Positions 22,623 to 35,492 of a stretch of 64,000 nt of DNA are shown piece after piece. Position numbers and translations under genes: made by a program. Source of the DNA: Caprimulgus europaeus. Taxonomy: Eukaryota; Chordata; Aves; Caprimulgiformes; Caprimulgidae. Every line of letters begins with the position of its first letter. The stretch's first letter is position 1. The stretch covers positions 30,960,515-31,024,514 of the forward strand of contig OU015528.1 in assembly GCA_907165065.1 (NCBI GenBank), given 5' to 3'. The notes below the pieces were generated by a model. That model worked only from the letters and a program-made list of their open reading frames with translations. It had not been told where the DNA came from and did no database searches.

Positions 22623-25427
22623 GTAATAGATCTCGTATTCTTGTAATTATTGCTTTCTCTTGTCAGCTCTGTAATAAAGTGTGGTTTTCCTGCTGCACCC
22701 GGCTGCTCAAGAAGAATGTCTCGCTTAGGCATGGCCAGCAAAACTAAATTTCCCACCCAGTGCTGTGCTTTTACAGTACAGCAGGGCTGACCTACAACTG
22801 GCTGCTGCCAGCGGGGTTGCTCCTGCTCAAATTAGTTTTCAGCTAAACTGTCAGAAAAGTAGCATGACAAAAAGGTATTTTTCCTGTTGGTTTAGGTCAC
22901 CGGAGGGTCAGATCAGGCACACACGGCAGGGCTGAGAGCATGAGGGCAGAGCTTCTCTTCAGATAGACTCGCCCATACTGTGAAGCAGCTTACAAAGTGA
23001 TCTTGATGACCTGGGTGCCCTGTGCTGCTGAGTGTAGTGCCACAGGGAGGCAAATAAAACTAAGGGCTTGGCTGTTTGTGACCTTTAAAGATCATAGTGG
23101 TTTTGGTATTAATCCCCAGATTCTCATCAAATCCCTCTTTGGGTAATTTCAAATTTCCTTGCCTGGATTCCCCAGCAGCTTCAATGGGTCACAGTGTGCC
23201 TCCTCATTTCCTTCCTTTAACCACCACAGAGCATTTCACCCTCAACATCAGGGTCTTTCTCTTTGTCCAGGGAACACATCAAAGCAGCACATTTCTGCAG
23301 CCAGAGCAGGGGGTCCTCTGAGAAGGAGGTTCATACAGTGATAATAAGACCCGGAGACCTTTAGAGCTGTGATAAAGGTTGTATTGTGCTAATTAGCTCC
23401 TGCCTCTTTGCATTTTCAAATACATTTACCTTTTGTCCTCCACAAAACTCCACCCAAACTTAATTGGAAGTTAAATCCTTGAACATTGACATCTAACCAG
23501 TAAAATTCTGAGAGGGCACCAGAATTTCTCAGTGCTGCAACTGAGAACACAATGTCTCTCATGAGCTCCTCATGCCTTGCTGTTGGGAAGAGTGGAGGGG
23601 AATAATTCAGATGCTGAAAGGAGGAGTAGCAGGGGTGGGGAGGAGAAAGGACATAGCAACACAGGTTTTGGAATTGTGGGTGACTATCAGCAAGAAAATA
23701 CCACAGAAGCATAAAGAGAAGGCCATTAAAAACCATTTATACTCAGAAAGGTATGTACCTCTTGGCCATGAGACACCTAAGAAAGAGCTAGTGCTGTCTT
23801 GGGTAAAGTGGCTATGAAACTGTTTCTTGCTGTTTGAGCCTTACAGTACTGAGGGAAGCCAAATTGAGTGGGCATTTGTTTGTGTGCAACAAGATTGCAT
23901 CAAAGAAGTACTGATTTTTTTCCTACTGATTCCTTGCTCTTGGAAGAAGTCACTATTTGGCTGGTTGCTGTGGATGACAGTTGTTGCAAATCTCCATTTT
24001 TCTCACTAGTGTCCGGATCAATGTGTGTCTGACAACCAGTACAAGTAAGTGAAGATTCAAATGGTATTTTCAACATTCATCATCCATTGATTTTGAAGCA
24101 GCAGTAATTTCTGTGCACAAAACCTGCATGGTTTCCTACTGGGCAAAGTCATTTTCGTTGTGCACGGCTGTCCCGCCTGCACAGCGCTGACACCGCTACT
24201 GACGGAGGCTGCAAGGTCTGTGTTCACTCTGGCTTGTACCACTTTGTCTTTCTAGATGTCTTGTAGGTAAAAAGGAGCTAGAATTTTTTAAAATTATTTT
24301 AAGATCTGTGCATGGAGACATGGTTACAAGAGCTGACATTTACAGGTTACATTTAATGAAATGGAACTCCCAGCTCAGCTGCCTTTTCGAAATTACTTTC
24401 CTCTTCCATGCTAAGATTTTCTGAACTCAGTCTCAGCCTTAAGGTGATTTTTCCTTTCTGTTTAAAATTTGAACCTGTTCTGTTCTGTTTAAAGTGAAAT
24501 CACATAAACAACTGAGTAGGTGTTTAGTATAAGATAATAAAGGAGTCAGAGAATGGGAAAAAGGCTGAATCTATTTTCTTTACAAGATTATTCTTGCATT
24601 TTTATTCTGTGGATGGTGTCTAGTCTGCAGGGTTTTAGTTGCACACAGGAGCGTGCTTTTGAAGCAAATCTTCCAATTGTCCTCACTTCCCTTGTTTTGG
24701 TTGATATCAACGAGCAGTCTTAGAGCACATAAACTTAATTCTCTTTCAGATGAAAATTAAGCTGCTTCCTGAAACCTCTGAGAAGAGGCATTCCAGGAGC
24801 CCACCTGCCACGCTCAGACCACTAACGGGCACTTAGTCCACAGGATCAAAACAAAGATTGTCTTGTGAAACCTGTGAAGTGTTTATATTGAGGATTTGGG
24901 GTTCTCAGCACCACTTGCTTTGCTTTGCAGAGCTGCTGGAGTTGCACCAGTGTTTGCTAACGTAAGCGTCAGATACTTGGCACAGAACAGTCCCCGGTGA
25001 GAAGCAAACCGATAAATGTTCCAGTGATGCCTGCTTTTGCTTTATCTATATCGTGACTTTGAAAATCACATGGTATGCAAAACAAGTTAGTTTTGCCTGA
25101 ACTATGCTAGTAAAATGCATAGCTGCGAAGACCATGGATGTATTTTGAGGATATACTTTGAGACCTAACTCTGTAAGGCCTAAGACCATTAGGCTGCTTG
25201 GGCAAAGTGAGTGTATCTCCTACTTGATCTGGGTGATGTAAACTGCCCTTTGTCCTGCTGCCGTGACCTTGTGGCACCCTGAGTGCAGCAGAGCTTGCAG
25301 CTCGGCTGTAGTTCCCAGTCCTGGATGCTTGTTCGTGCCCATACGCTGTTGCATGTTCCTCCTTGCCCCTCTGCTCCCAGCGGTGCCAGTAGTACTGCTT
25401 TTGGACAGTGTGTTTTAATGCAAGTAA
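22623..25427. other. Intronic or intergenic DNA, nothing recognised
   Basis: If the C1 exon belongs to RASSF3, this is the start of a 23-kb intron that spans the short-form promoter. Small frames near 23100-24240 have no recognisable product. Confidence 0.4.
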
Positions 25428-25566
25428 TTCAAGGCAGGGTTGGATCAGGCTTTGAGTGGCCTGGTCTAGCAGGGGGTGTCCCTGCTGATGGCAGGGGATT
25501 GGAACGAGATGATCTTTAAGGTCCCTTCCAAGCCAAACCATTCTGTGATCAATGATTCTATGAATA
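25428..25566 (+). mobile_element. CR1 LINE, short 3'-end fragment
   Basis: It carries the CR1 3' region: CAGGGTTGGATCAGGCTTTGAG...GGGATTGGAACGAGATGATCTTTAAGGTCCCTTCCAAGCCAAACC, ending in TCTGTGATCAATGATTCTATGA. Length is about 140 bases with no coding part. It is a different subfamily from the 4306 and 14420 copies, judging by the GATGATCTTTAAGGTCCCTTCC block. Confidence 0.9.
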
Positions 25567-28500
25567 CAGGTCGGGGAAATGGGCTGGCTTCCCATGTTTG
25601 CTTTTGCAAAGCCAAGTTGGCTCCTCAGTTTGCCACACAGCTTGTGAACAATGCTGTCAGCACAATGGACTGCTGGGTGTTGTGGTGTGGCTGGAACACC
25701 TTAAACTCCAAATAACCCTGAACAAACGTCTTGTTGAACCACAGTTTAAGAATCTGGGTTTAGGATTTCCCTTATGGGGCACTGGAATTTCTTACAGGTT
25801 CTTAACTGCTTGTTTTGGAAATGCAGTCAACAGATTTCCAAGGGATTTCCATCCTGTGCAATTCTGCCAGTGACTGGAGCCCTTTGGTGCACCCATGAGT
25901 GGTCAGATAGTCTCAGAATCTGCAATATGGACATGCTGCCTGACTTTGTTAACAAGTCATTGGAGCTCAAAGGGCCTGAACTTGGACCTCCTTTCTGTAT
26001 GTGTGTATATACACATATATATACATACATATATATGTGTATTTATACACACACACACATTTCATTATAAAAAGGCCTAGGAAATTCCATTATGGAGTTG
26101 TTTTGAGAGATCACTAAGGCTGCAGGGTTAAATATTTGTAAATGAAACTCAAAATTTCAAACATACTGCAAGTACCCGATGGGAGAAATACATGGCTCAG
26201 GTGAAAAGGGGATGGTGTTTTGGTAATTGTGTGGCATTAAAAGTTTCCCTTCCGAAAAGGCTTCCTATAGAGATTAAAGAGGAAATGATGGATACAGATT
26301 CTCTGTGATCTTGCAACAGAACACTCAGTAAGAGCTGTGGAAAGAGCTGCCAGTTTCCTCCAGGAACAAGCAGAGAGGGACGAATAGACCTTCCTTCCAG
26401 TAGTCCTCTCTTGTGCTACCACATTGCCCATTACAGCAACATCTTCTGACAGACACTACCAAGGGCTTCTCAAAGTCTAAGAAGTATCAAAGCCATTATG
26501 TGAACTTTCTTTTTTTTTCACTTTTTTTTTTGTTTTATTTCACCCCAGATGCATCAAATTGTTAATTTTCTTTATGTATAAGCCACAGATAAAATTTATT
26601 TCATCCTTCAAGATGGCATGCCATCCCAAAGAGGTCTTGCTGCACTCACATTTTCTGAGACAGAGGGTGATCAGAGACAAGGTTTTTACAAGACCTGAGG
26701 CACTTGGTAAAGAATAGAAAGGGATATAGGCTGTCACCAGTGGCTTGGATAACAGTACCCCCCAGATTGCTTCAAAATGCATGAACCTGCTGTGGAGAAG
26801 ACTGAGAGGATCTCACAGTGCAAATATAGAAACATTTGGACCTGGATGGGCACTGAGGTTACCATCTGAATGTAACTGGAACTGAAAGCAGTTTCAGTTC
26901 TTCCAACTCAGAAGTGAGGTGGTTTGACATATCTTTTCAAACATATCCCCTTTGGGAAAAAATTGACAATACAGAGCAAAATACTGTGATGGAGATTGTG
27001 TACAGCTCTTGATTAATAATCAAGCTGATGTTTAGCTATTGACTGCCCTCCGATAGTAAGTCTTGGTAGTGGTGTGTACTCTCTACAATGGGCATGTTTT
27101 TTTATGGCTTGTGTATTTCAGATCTTTGCTAAACCTGATTAGGCTTCACAGTAGTTGAAAGGAAAAGAGGAAAACTGAATGGCGTTTGTTTTGACAGGTG
27201 GAGCGTAGTTTCATTTTGCCAGTGACTGTGAAAATTTTAAAACTAAACTGGAGCTGATTTAAGTTCTAATTGTGTATATTGCTCAGGCTGCTTTTAGGGA
27301 AATCCATTTTGTGTAAATAAAAGCTTTGATAGATTATACAGACTAGAAATTAGTCACAAGCTTTCAAAAATTAATTTGAGAGTATCCCAAACAGTTCTGC
27401 CACTACCAGCCTTCCTTCAGAGGGGTATTCCTACTACAGGCTTTGCACAGTACTGACTTAAGATCTTTAAATTATAAATTCACTGCAACATTTTTAAGAA
27501 GTCTGATTTGCTATATCAGATATTTGGACTTCTTTAGTATTCTCTGGAGTAGGCATCATGAAATAGTCTGTTGGGTTTGCTGGAGCAGACCCATTAAAGC
27601 TTGGGCCAATGGTGACTGAGGTAGCAGTTGAATATTGCAAGTAGGATGAATCCACAAGATGCATTTAAACAAAGAGAGCTTTTCAAAATGAAAAGTGGAT
27701 CTTAAAGCCCAATCAGTAAAGACTGGATGAGGCACTTGTTGAGTGGGCCTATGTCATCATATCACCAAAAAACCATAATACTGGAATTAATGTTTTAACA
27801 GAGAAGACTTCAGCTTGTTGGCACCTGGTGGGAATTTTCAGCACTTAGAAGCAATCTGAGTCATGTTGTTATACCACTATGGTTTTAAAACATTATTTAA
27901 AAATCACACATTTTCATCAGTAAATCTATCTTTAATTTTATTTGTGTGTGTTTAAAGTACTTGGGTATGATGCAGGCCTGACCTTTCAAATAGAAAGGTA
28001 GCAAGCTCACTGCTTAAAGAACATGTTGCTGACACCCAGAGAAGATCAATTATCAGTTGGTTAGCAACCAGAGCAACTCCAGTCAAACAGCTTTGATTTT
28101 CTAGTTATGTAGAAGAAACAGATGAGGCTTCAAATTACATGAAAATACTGCTATTAGACAAGAGGAACATTTAAAAGGCACTTTTGTTTTTTGCACAGCT
28201 ACGTGTTTTCATATTCAAGACGTCTGTATAGTCTCCCTAGAAAAAGATGTGTGTTTCCCTAGTAATGCCAGCTTCAACCTGCTGTTTTGTCAGCTGTCAT
28301 TATAAGATCAATGTTCTTATCCCACCATTTATTTCTAATACAGACTATTCTTACCATACACATTTTTCCACAGTCCTTTCCAGTTTCTGCTGTGCTGGGT
28401 ATAGGATGTAAAATACCAACTGCATTTTTTTATTGCGGCAGTTTTCTTCCTAATTCAAAGTTATTAATATCTTCCCAGTATCTCAGCAAGCTCAGCAGTG

Positions 28501-31500
28501 CACAGGTGATCACATTACAAATTTAATACAAGTGATATAGGCTTGCACGTCCTTTGCATACCAGGTGGTTCTCTGATATTCAAATAGCATTGCCTAATCC
28601 TGTTGGAGAAGTTGAAGGAGAGTCAGTCCTCTAAAATGTTAAGTTGTATGTGTTGTGTGGGTTGTATTGTGTGATACAGCTGCACACTGATGTGAGAGGT
28701 GGCCAGGCTCTGCCTGAGCAAGCCAGGGGGCTGGCAACAAGCCAGGATCCTGAGGGCTGGGCTTGTGATAGTTTGCAGTGAAGAGATCAGAGCATGGTTT
28801 TTTATTATCTTTAGGGTAGATTTTCAACATGCAGATCGGGACAACGATCACTAGGGCGATTGGTTTTCATGGGGCATGTGTAGGCAAATGGATGTTGGCT
28901 GCCTGCATCAAAATGTGTATGCTTGAAGAGGGTATTTTGCTGTTACATGCTGTAGATTATGGTTGTACGTGGAAGTTGCCCAGTTGCTGGCTGATAAATC
29001 ACTGTGATAGCATCTTGAGTGCCTTACTCAAAACCCTCAAAACATGCAAAGAAAACGAGCACTGGCTGGGAACTGGCAAGCAGGGGCTGAACGCCAGCCC
29101 CTGCGAGTCTGTCCTGGTGCAATCCTTACACTGACTTTTCTCAAAAGTCCATGTGGATGGCAGATGGACAACTAAACTTCAGCTTTCAGTTAGAGATAGG
29201 CTGGTAAACAGAGTGACAGTGATTTTTATTCCCCCCTTCACAGGCTGCCTGATTATTTACTTTATATCCATAAAAGACCTTGACCAAAATGGAATTACCA
29301 GCAGCCGTGTCAGGTCTGTGCTAGTCTATTAACCCACAGGGGTGACTGATTTCCAAGCAGGAGGAGGCTCCAAATAAATATTTAATATCACACACTTTCT
29401 AGTGCAGTTATTCACGAGGCTGATTTTAGTTTGCATTTCAATGTTCAGGAAGTAGCTGGGCTGGTGACATGACTGCAGACTATTAAATTCACCCCACACA
29501 GACCTGCCTTAAGCAAATAACAAGATGGCAGCGAGACCTGATTAGAAGAGAAAGTCAGAACTATTGTGAAACTCGCATCCCATTTTCTCATTCAGATTGT
29601 CTAAAATATTCTTTGAGCTTCACACTATCTCTCTTTTTTTTTTCCCCTGCATCAGGCTTCTTTTGTTGACTTATGGCATTAGCAGCTGTTGAAAATGTAC
29701 AGAGAAGAGATTGCTGCTGCCTTTTGACTCAGTGCAGGAAGGGCATGATGCAAAACCTTCCCTGGTGGGGAAGGAAGGTGGGGAGCAGTTTTTGATTATT
29801 TTAATGATAACATATTGCTGGGTGAAGATATGAAAATATTTGTTCTCAGTCTTTGATCCAAGTAGCTTGCCACTCAACAGCCCCACAGACAACTGTTAGG
29901 AAAACAGGTAGAGAACAGAGCCCTATATTGTTCTGATGGCAGTCCTGTTTATCTTAAAGCCCTGTTTCCCAGAGAGTAGGAATCAAGCGACAGGAGGTAG
30001 CGTTTTTCCTTACTGATTCATGGCTTCCTCTAACTGGGGACGCTGCCTAAAAGCTGTCCTCCAGACTTTTCCTCAGTGCAGAGGAGCCTGCCTGTTTTCC
30101 TGAGCTCAGTGTCTCCCCAGCTCCGCCTGTGTGCTGTGCCATGATTCCCCTTCTCCCAGGGATCTCGTTCTACAGTGAAGCTCTATTCTTGTATGTGTCG
30201 TCTCATGTCAGTCTGCTGCAAGGAAGTGTGAATAAGAACTTACATGTTCCCCTTTTACTCTGCAAATAGCGTGTATAAGCATGTGAAAATTCAGCGATGT
30301 AGTAAGTGTTAATTCTTTGATATACTTACAGGGAAGGAGGAAACTATCACCAGTTATATGCCATTTAAAAGCAATGGCAATGAAGTCATACGAGTTAAAC
30401 TCCTGGGGAGTAGTCCTCTTATTCCTACGCAAAGTGTAATGAAGTAGCTGGCTTTCCCAGGATCAAATTTACTGGGTTCTCATAGCACTTGTGGGAGATC
30501 TTGAGCAATAGTCACTTTGTTGTGTTTCCTTCTCCCTTTTTATTTAAGCTATTGTAAGCCTCCATTCCTGCAGCACAGGTCCCGGTGGGGATCCTGCACC
30601 TCTGGTTCCTGTGACCTTCTGATCCTTTTCTGCCAAGCAAAAGAAGCTGCCTGGGTACAAACAGATGTTGTGTTGTTTCTTCTGAACAGAGACAGAGCTA
30701 CAAAATGTAGAGTCCTATAAGCATATTAGATCTGGTTTGTTCTACAAAGAATATGCTGGTGATCAGAGGGGGTTATTATTTATTTATTTCTGTAAATGTT
30801 TATTTCACAAATGATGTAACCACCCTTTAAAAAAAGAGATAAAGTCCCTTCATCACTTCATTCAAGATATACACCTTATATTATGGTTGTGATATCCCAG
30901 ATGAGGTTTTTGATCCTGAGGTAGTTTTGCATCTTGATCACCTTTCACTGTGACCTTTAGATTTCTTATGACTAGTGACCTGGTTCTTGATCAAGAGACC
31001 TCTCCTAAGGATGAGTTTTGGATCAGCTCCTAACCCAGATGGTCCTGGAGCTATGCTGCTTGGAAGCTGGACAGTGCCCCAAGAAGATAAACCCAGCTGG
31101 TCTCTGCATGCCTGCCCTATGTGGATAATCCCCAGAGAAAAACGGAAAAAATCACCTCCCCTTTATGTTTGAGAAGAAAACTTTCATCATGGAACCCTGA
31201 GAGATCTTCAAACACACATGTTACAACTAATCTTGTGAACCAACGGAGAGCTACAGATGCCCATTTCAGGTATTTTACCTACGGATGTGCTGCTGTCAGC
31301 TGGATAACTGAATACAATTATTTGCTTTGCCTAAATCATAACCTGTGCTTCTCCATCTCTTTCTCTGGCAGTGCTTGCAAGTGTGTATGTAGCCATGGTC
31401 AATCCACTTTTAAGGCTTTGTCTTCTCTGACAGAGTGTTTGTTTACAGGAAGATAAATACTATCATTGATTATTTTGCTTTACAGTCCTATGTGAGAACA

Positions 31501-31924
31501 AAGCAGTGGTGATAGTTACCATGGGGCAGCAGGATGAGGTCAGCACCGTGCATCCTGCCTGTGGCTGACCTCACCTAACTGACTTCAGGATAAAATGATG
31601 TTGCCTTGATTTCACTAAGCTTTTCTATCACAGTGACCTTATCATTCAATTCTGCAACTTTCTTCTCTGGGGCAGGAAGACCAGTGTATAGCAAGGCTGA
31701 ACACTACTTTTACATTTCCCAATACTCCTAAGCTTGTGTTTAGAGGAACATTGCTCAGTCTGTGCTCCACTCTGAGTTTTCTATTTGCACTGTCCTTTCC
31801 CCTTAACCTTCCTTTTGCCATTCTGACTAATATTTTCCTTTACAGTAACCTTGAAGAGAGATTTCCTTATCTGCATATATGACTAATCAGTAAGGTCTTA
31901 TGATTATTATAAAGCAGTTCGTTG
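25567..31924. other. Intronic or intergenic DNA with one microsatellite
   Basis: Unique sequence apart from the TA/CA tract listed separately. Scattered frames of 60-100 codons show no domain and no consistent splice structure. Confidence 0.4.
25997..26060. repeat. Compound TA/CA/TACA microsatellite
   Basis: Alternating GTGTGTATATACACATATATATACATACATATATATGTG and a final ACACACACACACA run. The alternating purine-pyrimidine composition could adopt cruciform or left-handed DNA, but this is a low-complexity tract with no further evidence of function. Confidence 0.9.
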
Positions 31925-32050
31925 GAGGTAGGAATTAGAGCATGAAACTGGGACTGAGGAAGCCCAATTTGCAGTCCTTGCTCTACTAATGACTGATTAG
32001 ATACGGCCTTCAGCAAGTCAATCTGGCCTTGGTTTTCAGATGTGCTGATT
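31925..32050 (+). mobile_element. Likely MIR SINE fragment
   Basis: The order of blocks matches MIR: TTAGAGCATGAAACTGGGACT, AGTCCTTGCTCTACTAATGACT, a diverged TGATTAGATACGGCC, then TTCAGCAAGTCAATCTGG and CCTTGGTTTTCAGATGTG. The last two correspond to the MIR tggctctgccacttac, gggcaagtcac and cctcagtttcctcatctg segments. Divergence is high, as expected for a Mesozoic SINE. The identification is by eye. Confidence 0.65.
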
Positions 32051-35000
32051 TAATTTTTAGTCTTTTGCCTCCAGCTTTCTTTTCTTCCTTCTTCTAGAGG
32101 GAGGGAGATGCCCGTTGTATACAAACCTGCTACTTTGTTTTACCTCAAATATGTCTTCTTCTGGGGAGTCAGAAGTAGAAGTTGTTTTTGGAAATGGTAA
32201 CTTGGTTAATAATGTTCCTTTCCTATCAGCTGCTCATAGTCCCACTGAGGATGAGCTCTTTCTTGCAAAGTATTACCAGCGAATAAATGTGCTGTGTGGC
32301 ACACAGTTACATTCTCAGAACTTGATTGTTTCTTCTTTATGCTTTACCCATAACTTCTAATATATTGCTGAATTTGTTAAAGAATACATGATCTGGGGAA
32401 GGAAAGCAGGGATTGAGGATTACAGACAGAGTAAATTCAGAGGTAACTCAGTATGAGAGAGTGAAGGGAGTAAAATCTCTGACAGCTGCATTTTGTGAAC
32501 TATGATTTTACTGAGTTCGTTATATACTTTTACTCACAATTAACAGTTATAGCTAGAGACAGGAACAATTTATTGGAATAAATGAATACAAGAAATAAGT
32601 GGTTTTGAAATACCTAGGATCCATATTTCCAGTTGTAATTAGGCAGCTGTTAGGCAGCTGCTGTCTGTCTGAGAAGTGTCCTTAATGCTAAGCTTTGGGG
32701 GTAGGTCAGGGGTCCTCTCCTTTGGCTGAACCATCTTTCTGAGATCCTGTGCTCCGTCTCCCAGCAGGAACCCTCCCACAGCTTCCCCTGCATCAGCCTG
32801 TACCCCCAGAGCCGCTGGGCTCCCCCCCTTGCTGCCAGGTCCTCCGCCCTACACAGGAGTAGCTCATCCCATGTGCGCAGCCCCCGTGGTGGGGCTGGAG
32901 AGAAGAGAGACCTTCACAGGCAGAGAGAGGAAGAGAGGAACAGAAAAGGGACAAGAGTGGCTGACAGGAGCCATCTGGATTTTTTTATTCTTTTCTCCCT
33001 CTGTCTCCCATCACGCAGTCCAGACCTCCCAGGGCAGCCCCACTCTTGGGTTTGAGAATCCTTGCATTAGGCTAGACAGTGAAAAAGGATGTGAAGGGTC
33101 CAGTGGAGACAGTGAGAGCAGTTTTGCCACAACAGATCCAGTTTCACTAACAGTTTGTAAACATCTACTACTATCTTCTTTTTTCTTTAAAGTGTCTTCA
33201 ACTTGCATTTTTCAGCCTTCTTTGGACTGAGGTTGCCTGCTGGGGAGTCAGCACAGTGTGTCGCAGAGGGGGGGACAGGAACTGCCCCGAATCCTGAGCC
33301 AGAGAGAGAGGTTAGGAGACATGGGACCTCTGATGCGAGGGAAGTGTGTGTGCCTCCATCTCACTCACCCACCCACTCCCAGGCTACCTCAATTTTAAGA
33401 TGAGTTGGCCACAGTCCAATGGTTGGCAGCATTTCATAGACAAGTCCGCTAGACTGTCCTAAAGCACTGTGCATAAGAGCAGTCTTTCCTGGTCATTCCA
33501 CACTCTTCCACACACTTTCATTTCTTTTCAGTCACCTGTGGTTTTTGGCTGCAATTAAGAAGGAAAAAAATCTCTGGCAGTTCTGCTGTAGTTGGATTTG
33601 GCAGTTTCACCAGTTCCTTCCAGTAATTATCTCCATGTCACAGATATGCCCTCAGTGCCAGTTTTGGGAAAACCTTCCACCTTTCTGGTGTTTAAGTAAG
33701 GAAATGGATTCTTTAGGAAATTGCTTTCCTCTGAGAACAGCCCCTTCTTTACAAATGCTCTTGCTGTGGTTCTTTTGGAAAGGGCTGCATTCAAAATTTG
33801 AAATACGCTGATGTGCAAATCATTTCAATAGCTGACCTGCAGAATCTGTTGGCAGGGCTGCTGGAGGCAGTTTGCTCTGCTTCCAGCCGCCTGCTTTGTT
33901 TTGGCAGCCGCACGCCTTCTGGCCCAGATGTCTGCAGCCTCTTGTCCAAGTTAGGAGCTAGACAAACTTTACAGACTGTCCTGTAAAATGCACCTCATCT
34001 TATTATCAATGCAAAGAATTCGACCTGAAGCTCAGGCTGCCTTTTGCCTCCCAAAGTTATTTTAAATAGACCTAGTAAAGCTGGATTACGGATTTACAGT
34101 GGTGGATGTGCCTGTCGGACTCCCACCAAGGAGGGGGCTGAATCATTGGTTTCCTTGTAAGGGTATCTGCCTGACCGCAGAGCGGTGGTGAACACTGCCA
34201 GCCAGCCTGAGCAATAGCAGGCAAAGCAAAAAAAACCTTTGAAAGCAGCAAAACACATAGAGGCAGATCCTCCCAAAAGAGCAGATGCCGAAGCAGATGT
34301 TAAGGCCACATCGAGGACCACTGAGTGCAGCATAAGGGGGCTGTGGCAGGAGTTTGCTTCCAGGACGTGGATGTGAAATTCTTAGGTACAGCTCACAGTG
34401 CCGGTGTGCCTCTCTGTTTCAAATCCTCACAGCCCTGTCACAAGCCTCATTTAAAAAGCTTCGCAGAGTTTTACTAAGTTAATTTAAAAGCAGGTCTTTG
34501 AAACAGGTGGTTTTTAAAAAGACTTTCAGACCCAGATGAAATGAAGGTAAATGCCCTAATGCATACAGCAAGCACAGTGTGAGCTTTTTAGCATTGTTCT
34601 GCTGTGCTGTTACATTCAGTGACACTTCTGACATATTTTGAGGTCTGCAAGTAGACTGTAAGTTCACTGATTACTTTCTGACCTTGAGGTACAACCCTTC
34701 TTTCAATTAGCCTGTGACTCTGCTAATTTGGTCACATGTCAGGGGAGGGTGGGGAGGAGCACCCACAGTGTTAATTGCCCACTCATATGGACATGTGGAC
34801 ACATCTGTACATCTCTTGAGTCACTTGAACATAGCTTCTCTTTGGCAATGCATTGCTGTGGTTTCTCTACAAGTCCGCCACTCCAGACACCAAGTGCAGG
34901 TGGAAGACATGGTGTTGCCCCATGATTATGGGGGTCTGGTACTGCCCCTATGGGACAAGAGGTAGAGGGTAAATGATGGAGACAGTGTATAACTGACAAG

Positions 35001-35344
35001 AATAAACACTGATCAGAATAATTCCTTAAAAAGGTGTTACCATGCCTTTTAAAACAAAAAAAAACATGTACTGTTTTGGCAGAATGTAGTTTTTTAACTG
35101 TTTGCCTTTGTAATGACAGCTACTGGGACCGATCTGGGATCCAGTTGGTATAGGGCAGTACAAAGTGCTTATGACTCTCACAGGCTGCTGCTTTGTGCCC
35201 CAAAGTACTTTGTGTTTCTCTCCTACATGGAGGTTTCCAACCTCTGACCGGTGACATCTTACCTTTGTTTCATTACAGTAGTCGCCCCTGCCCTGATGCC
35301 CAGACTGTTTTCCTCTTGGGGAGCTCCATTTTGCCTGGAGGGAT
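32051..35344. other. Intronic or intergenic DNA, nothing recognised
   Basis: Mostly unique. A 22-base tandem pair of TTAGGCAGCTG lies at 32639-32660, and a purine-rich stretch at about 32890-32960. Frames near 32829-33230 have no recognisable product. Confidence 0.4.
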
Positions 35345-35492
35345 GGCTCAGCTGATGAAGCAGCTGCTGTACTGTGGCAGATTTCAGCCTGGTGCTATTA
35401 AAAAAAAAAAGTCAGAATTGGTTCCAGTTTATCCTAACAATCTAAGTCCTAAATTGAGGCAGTTCAGCAGCTGCTTCATGAACAGCTGAGCC
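35345..35492. repeat. 148-bp imperfect inverted repeat (long hairpin)
   Basis: The left arm at 35345-35369 (starts GGCTCAGCTG, ends CAGCTGCTG) is the reverse complement of 35465-35492, apart from three extra bases (TTC) in the right arm. Pairing continues inward with mismatches for roughly another 15 bases (ACTG...ATTT on the left, AAAT...CAGT on the right). The loop is about 65 bases and includes an A11 run. The flanks outside the arms do not match each other and I see no clear target-site duplication. It could be a decayed MITE-like element or a structured RNA segment. Confidence 0.8.

Noticed and set aside
25107-25595. 162-codon minus-strand open frame
   Set aside because: Its N-terminal third is the antisense of a CR1 3' fragment; the remainder is unrecognised.
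26878-26902. Short perfect palindrome AACTGAAA/TTTCAGTT with a 4-base loop
   Set aside because: Eight-base arms are expected by chance in 64 kb; no supporting context.
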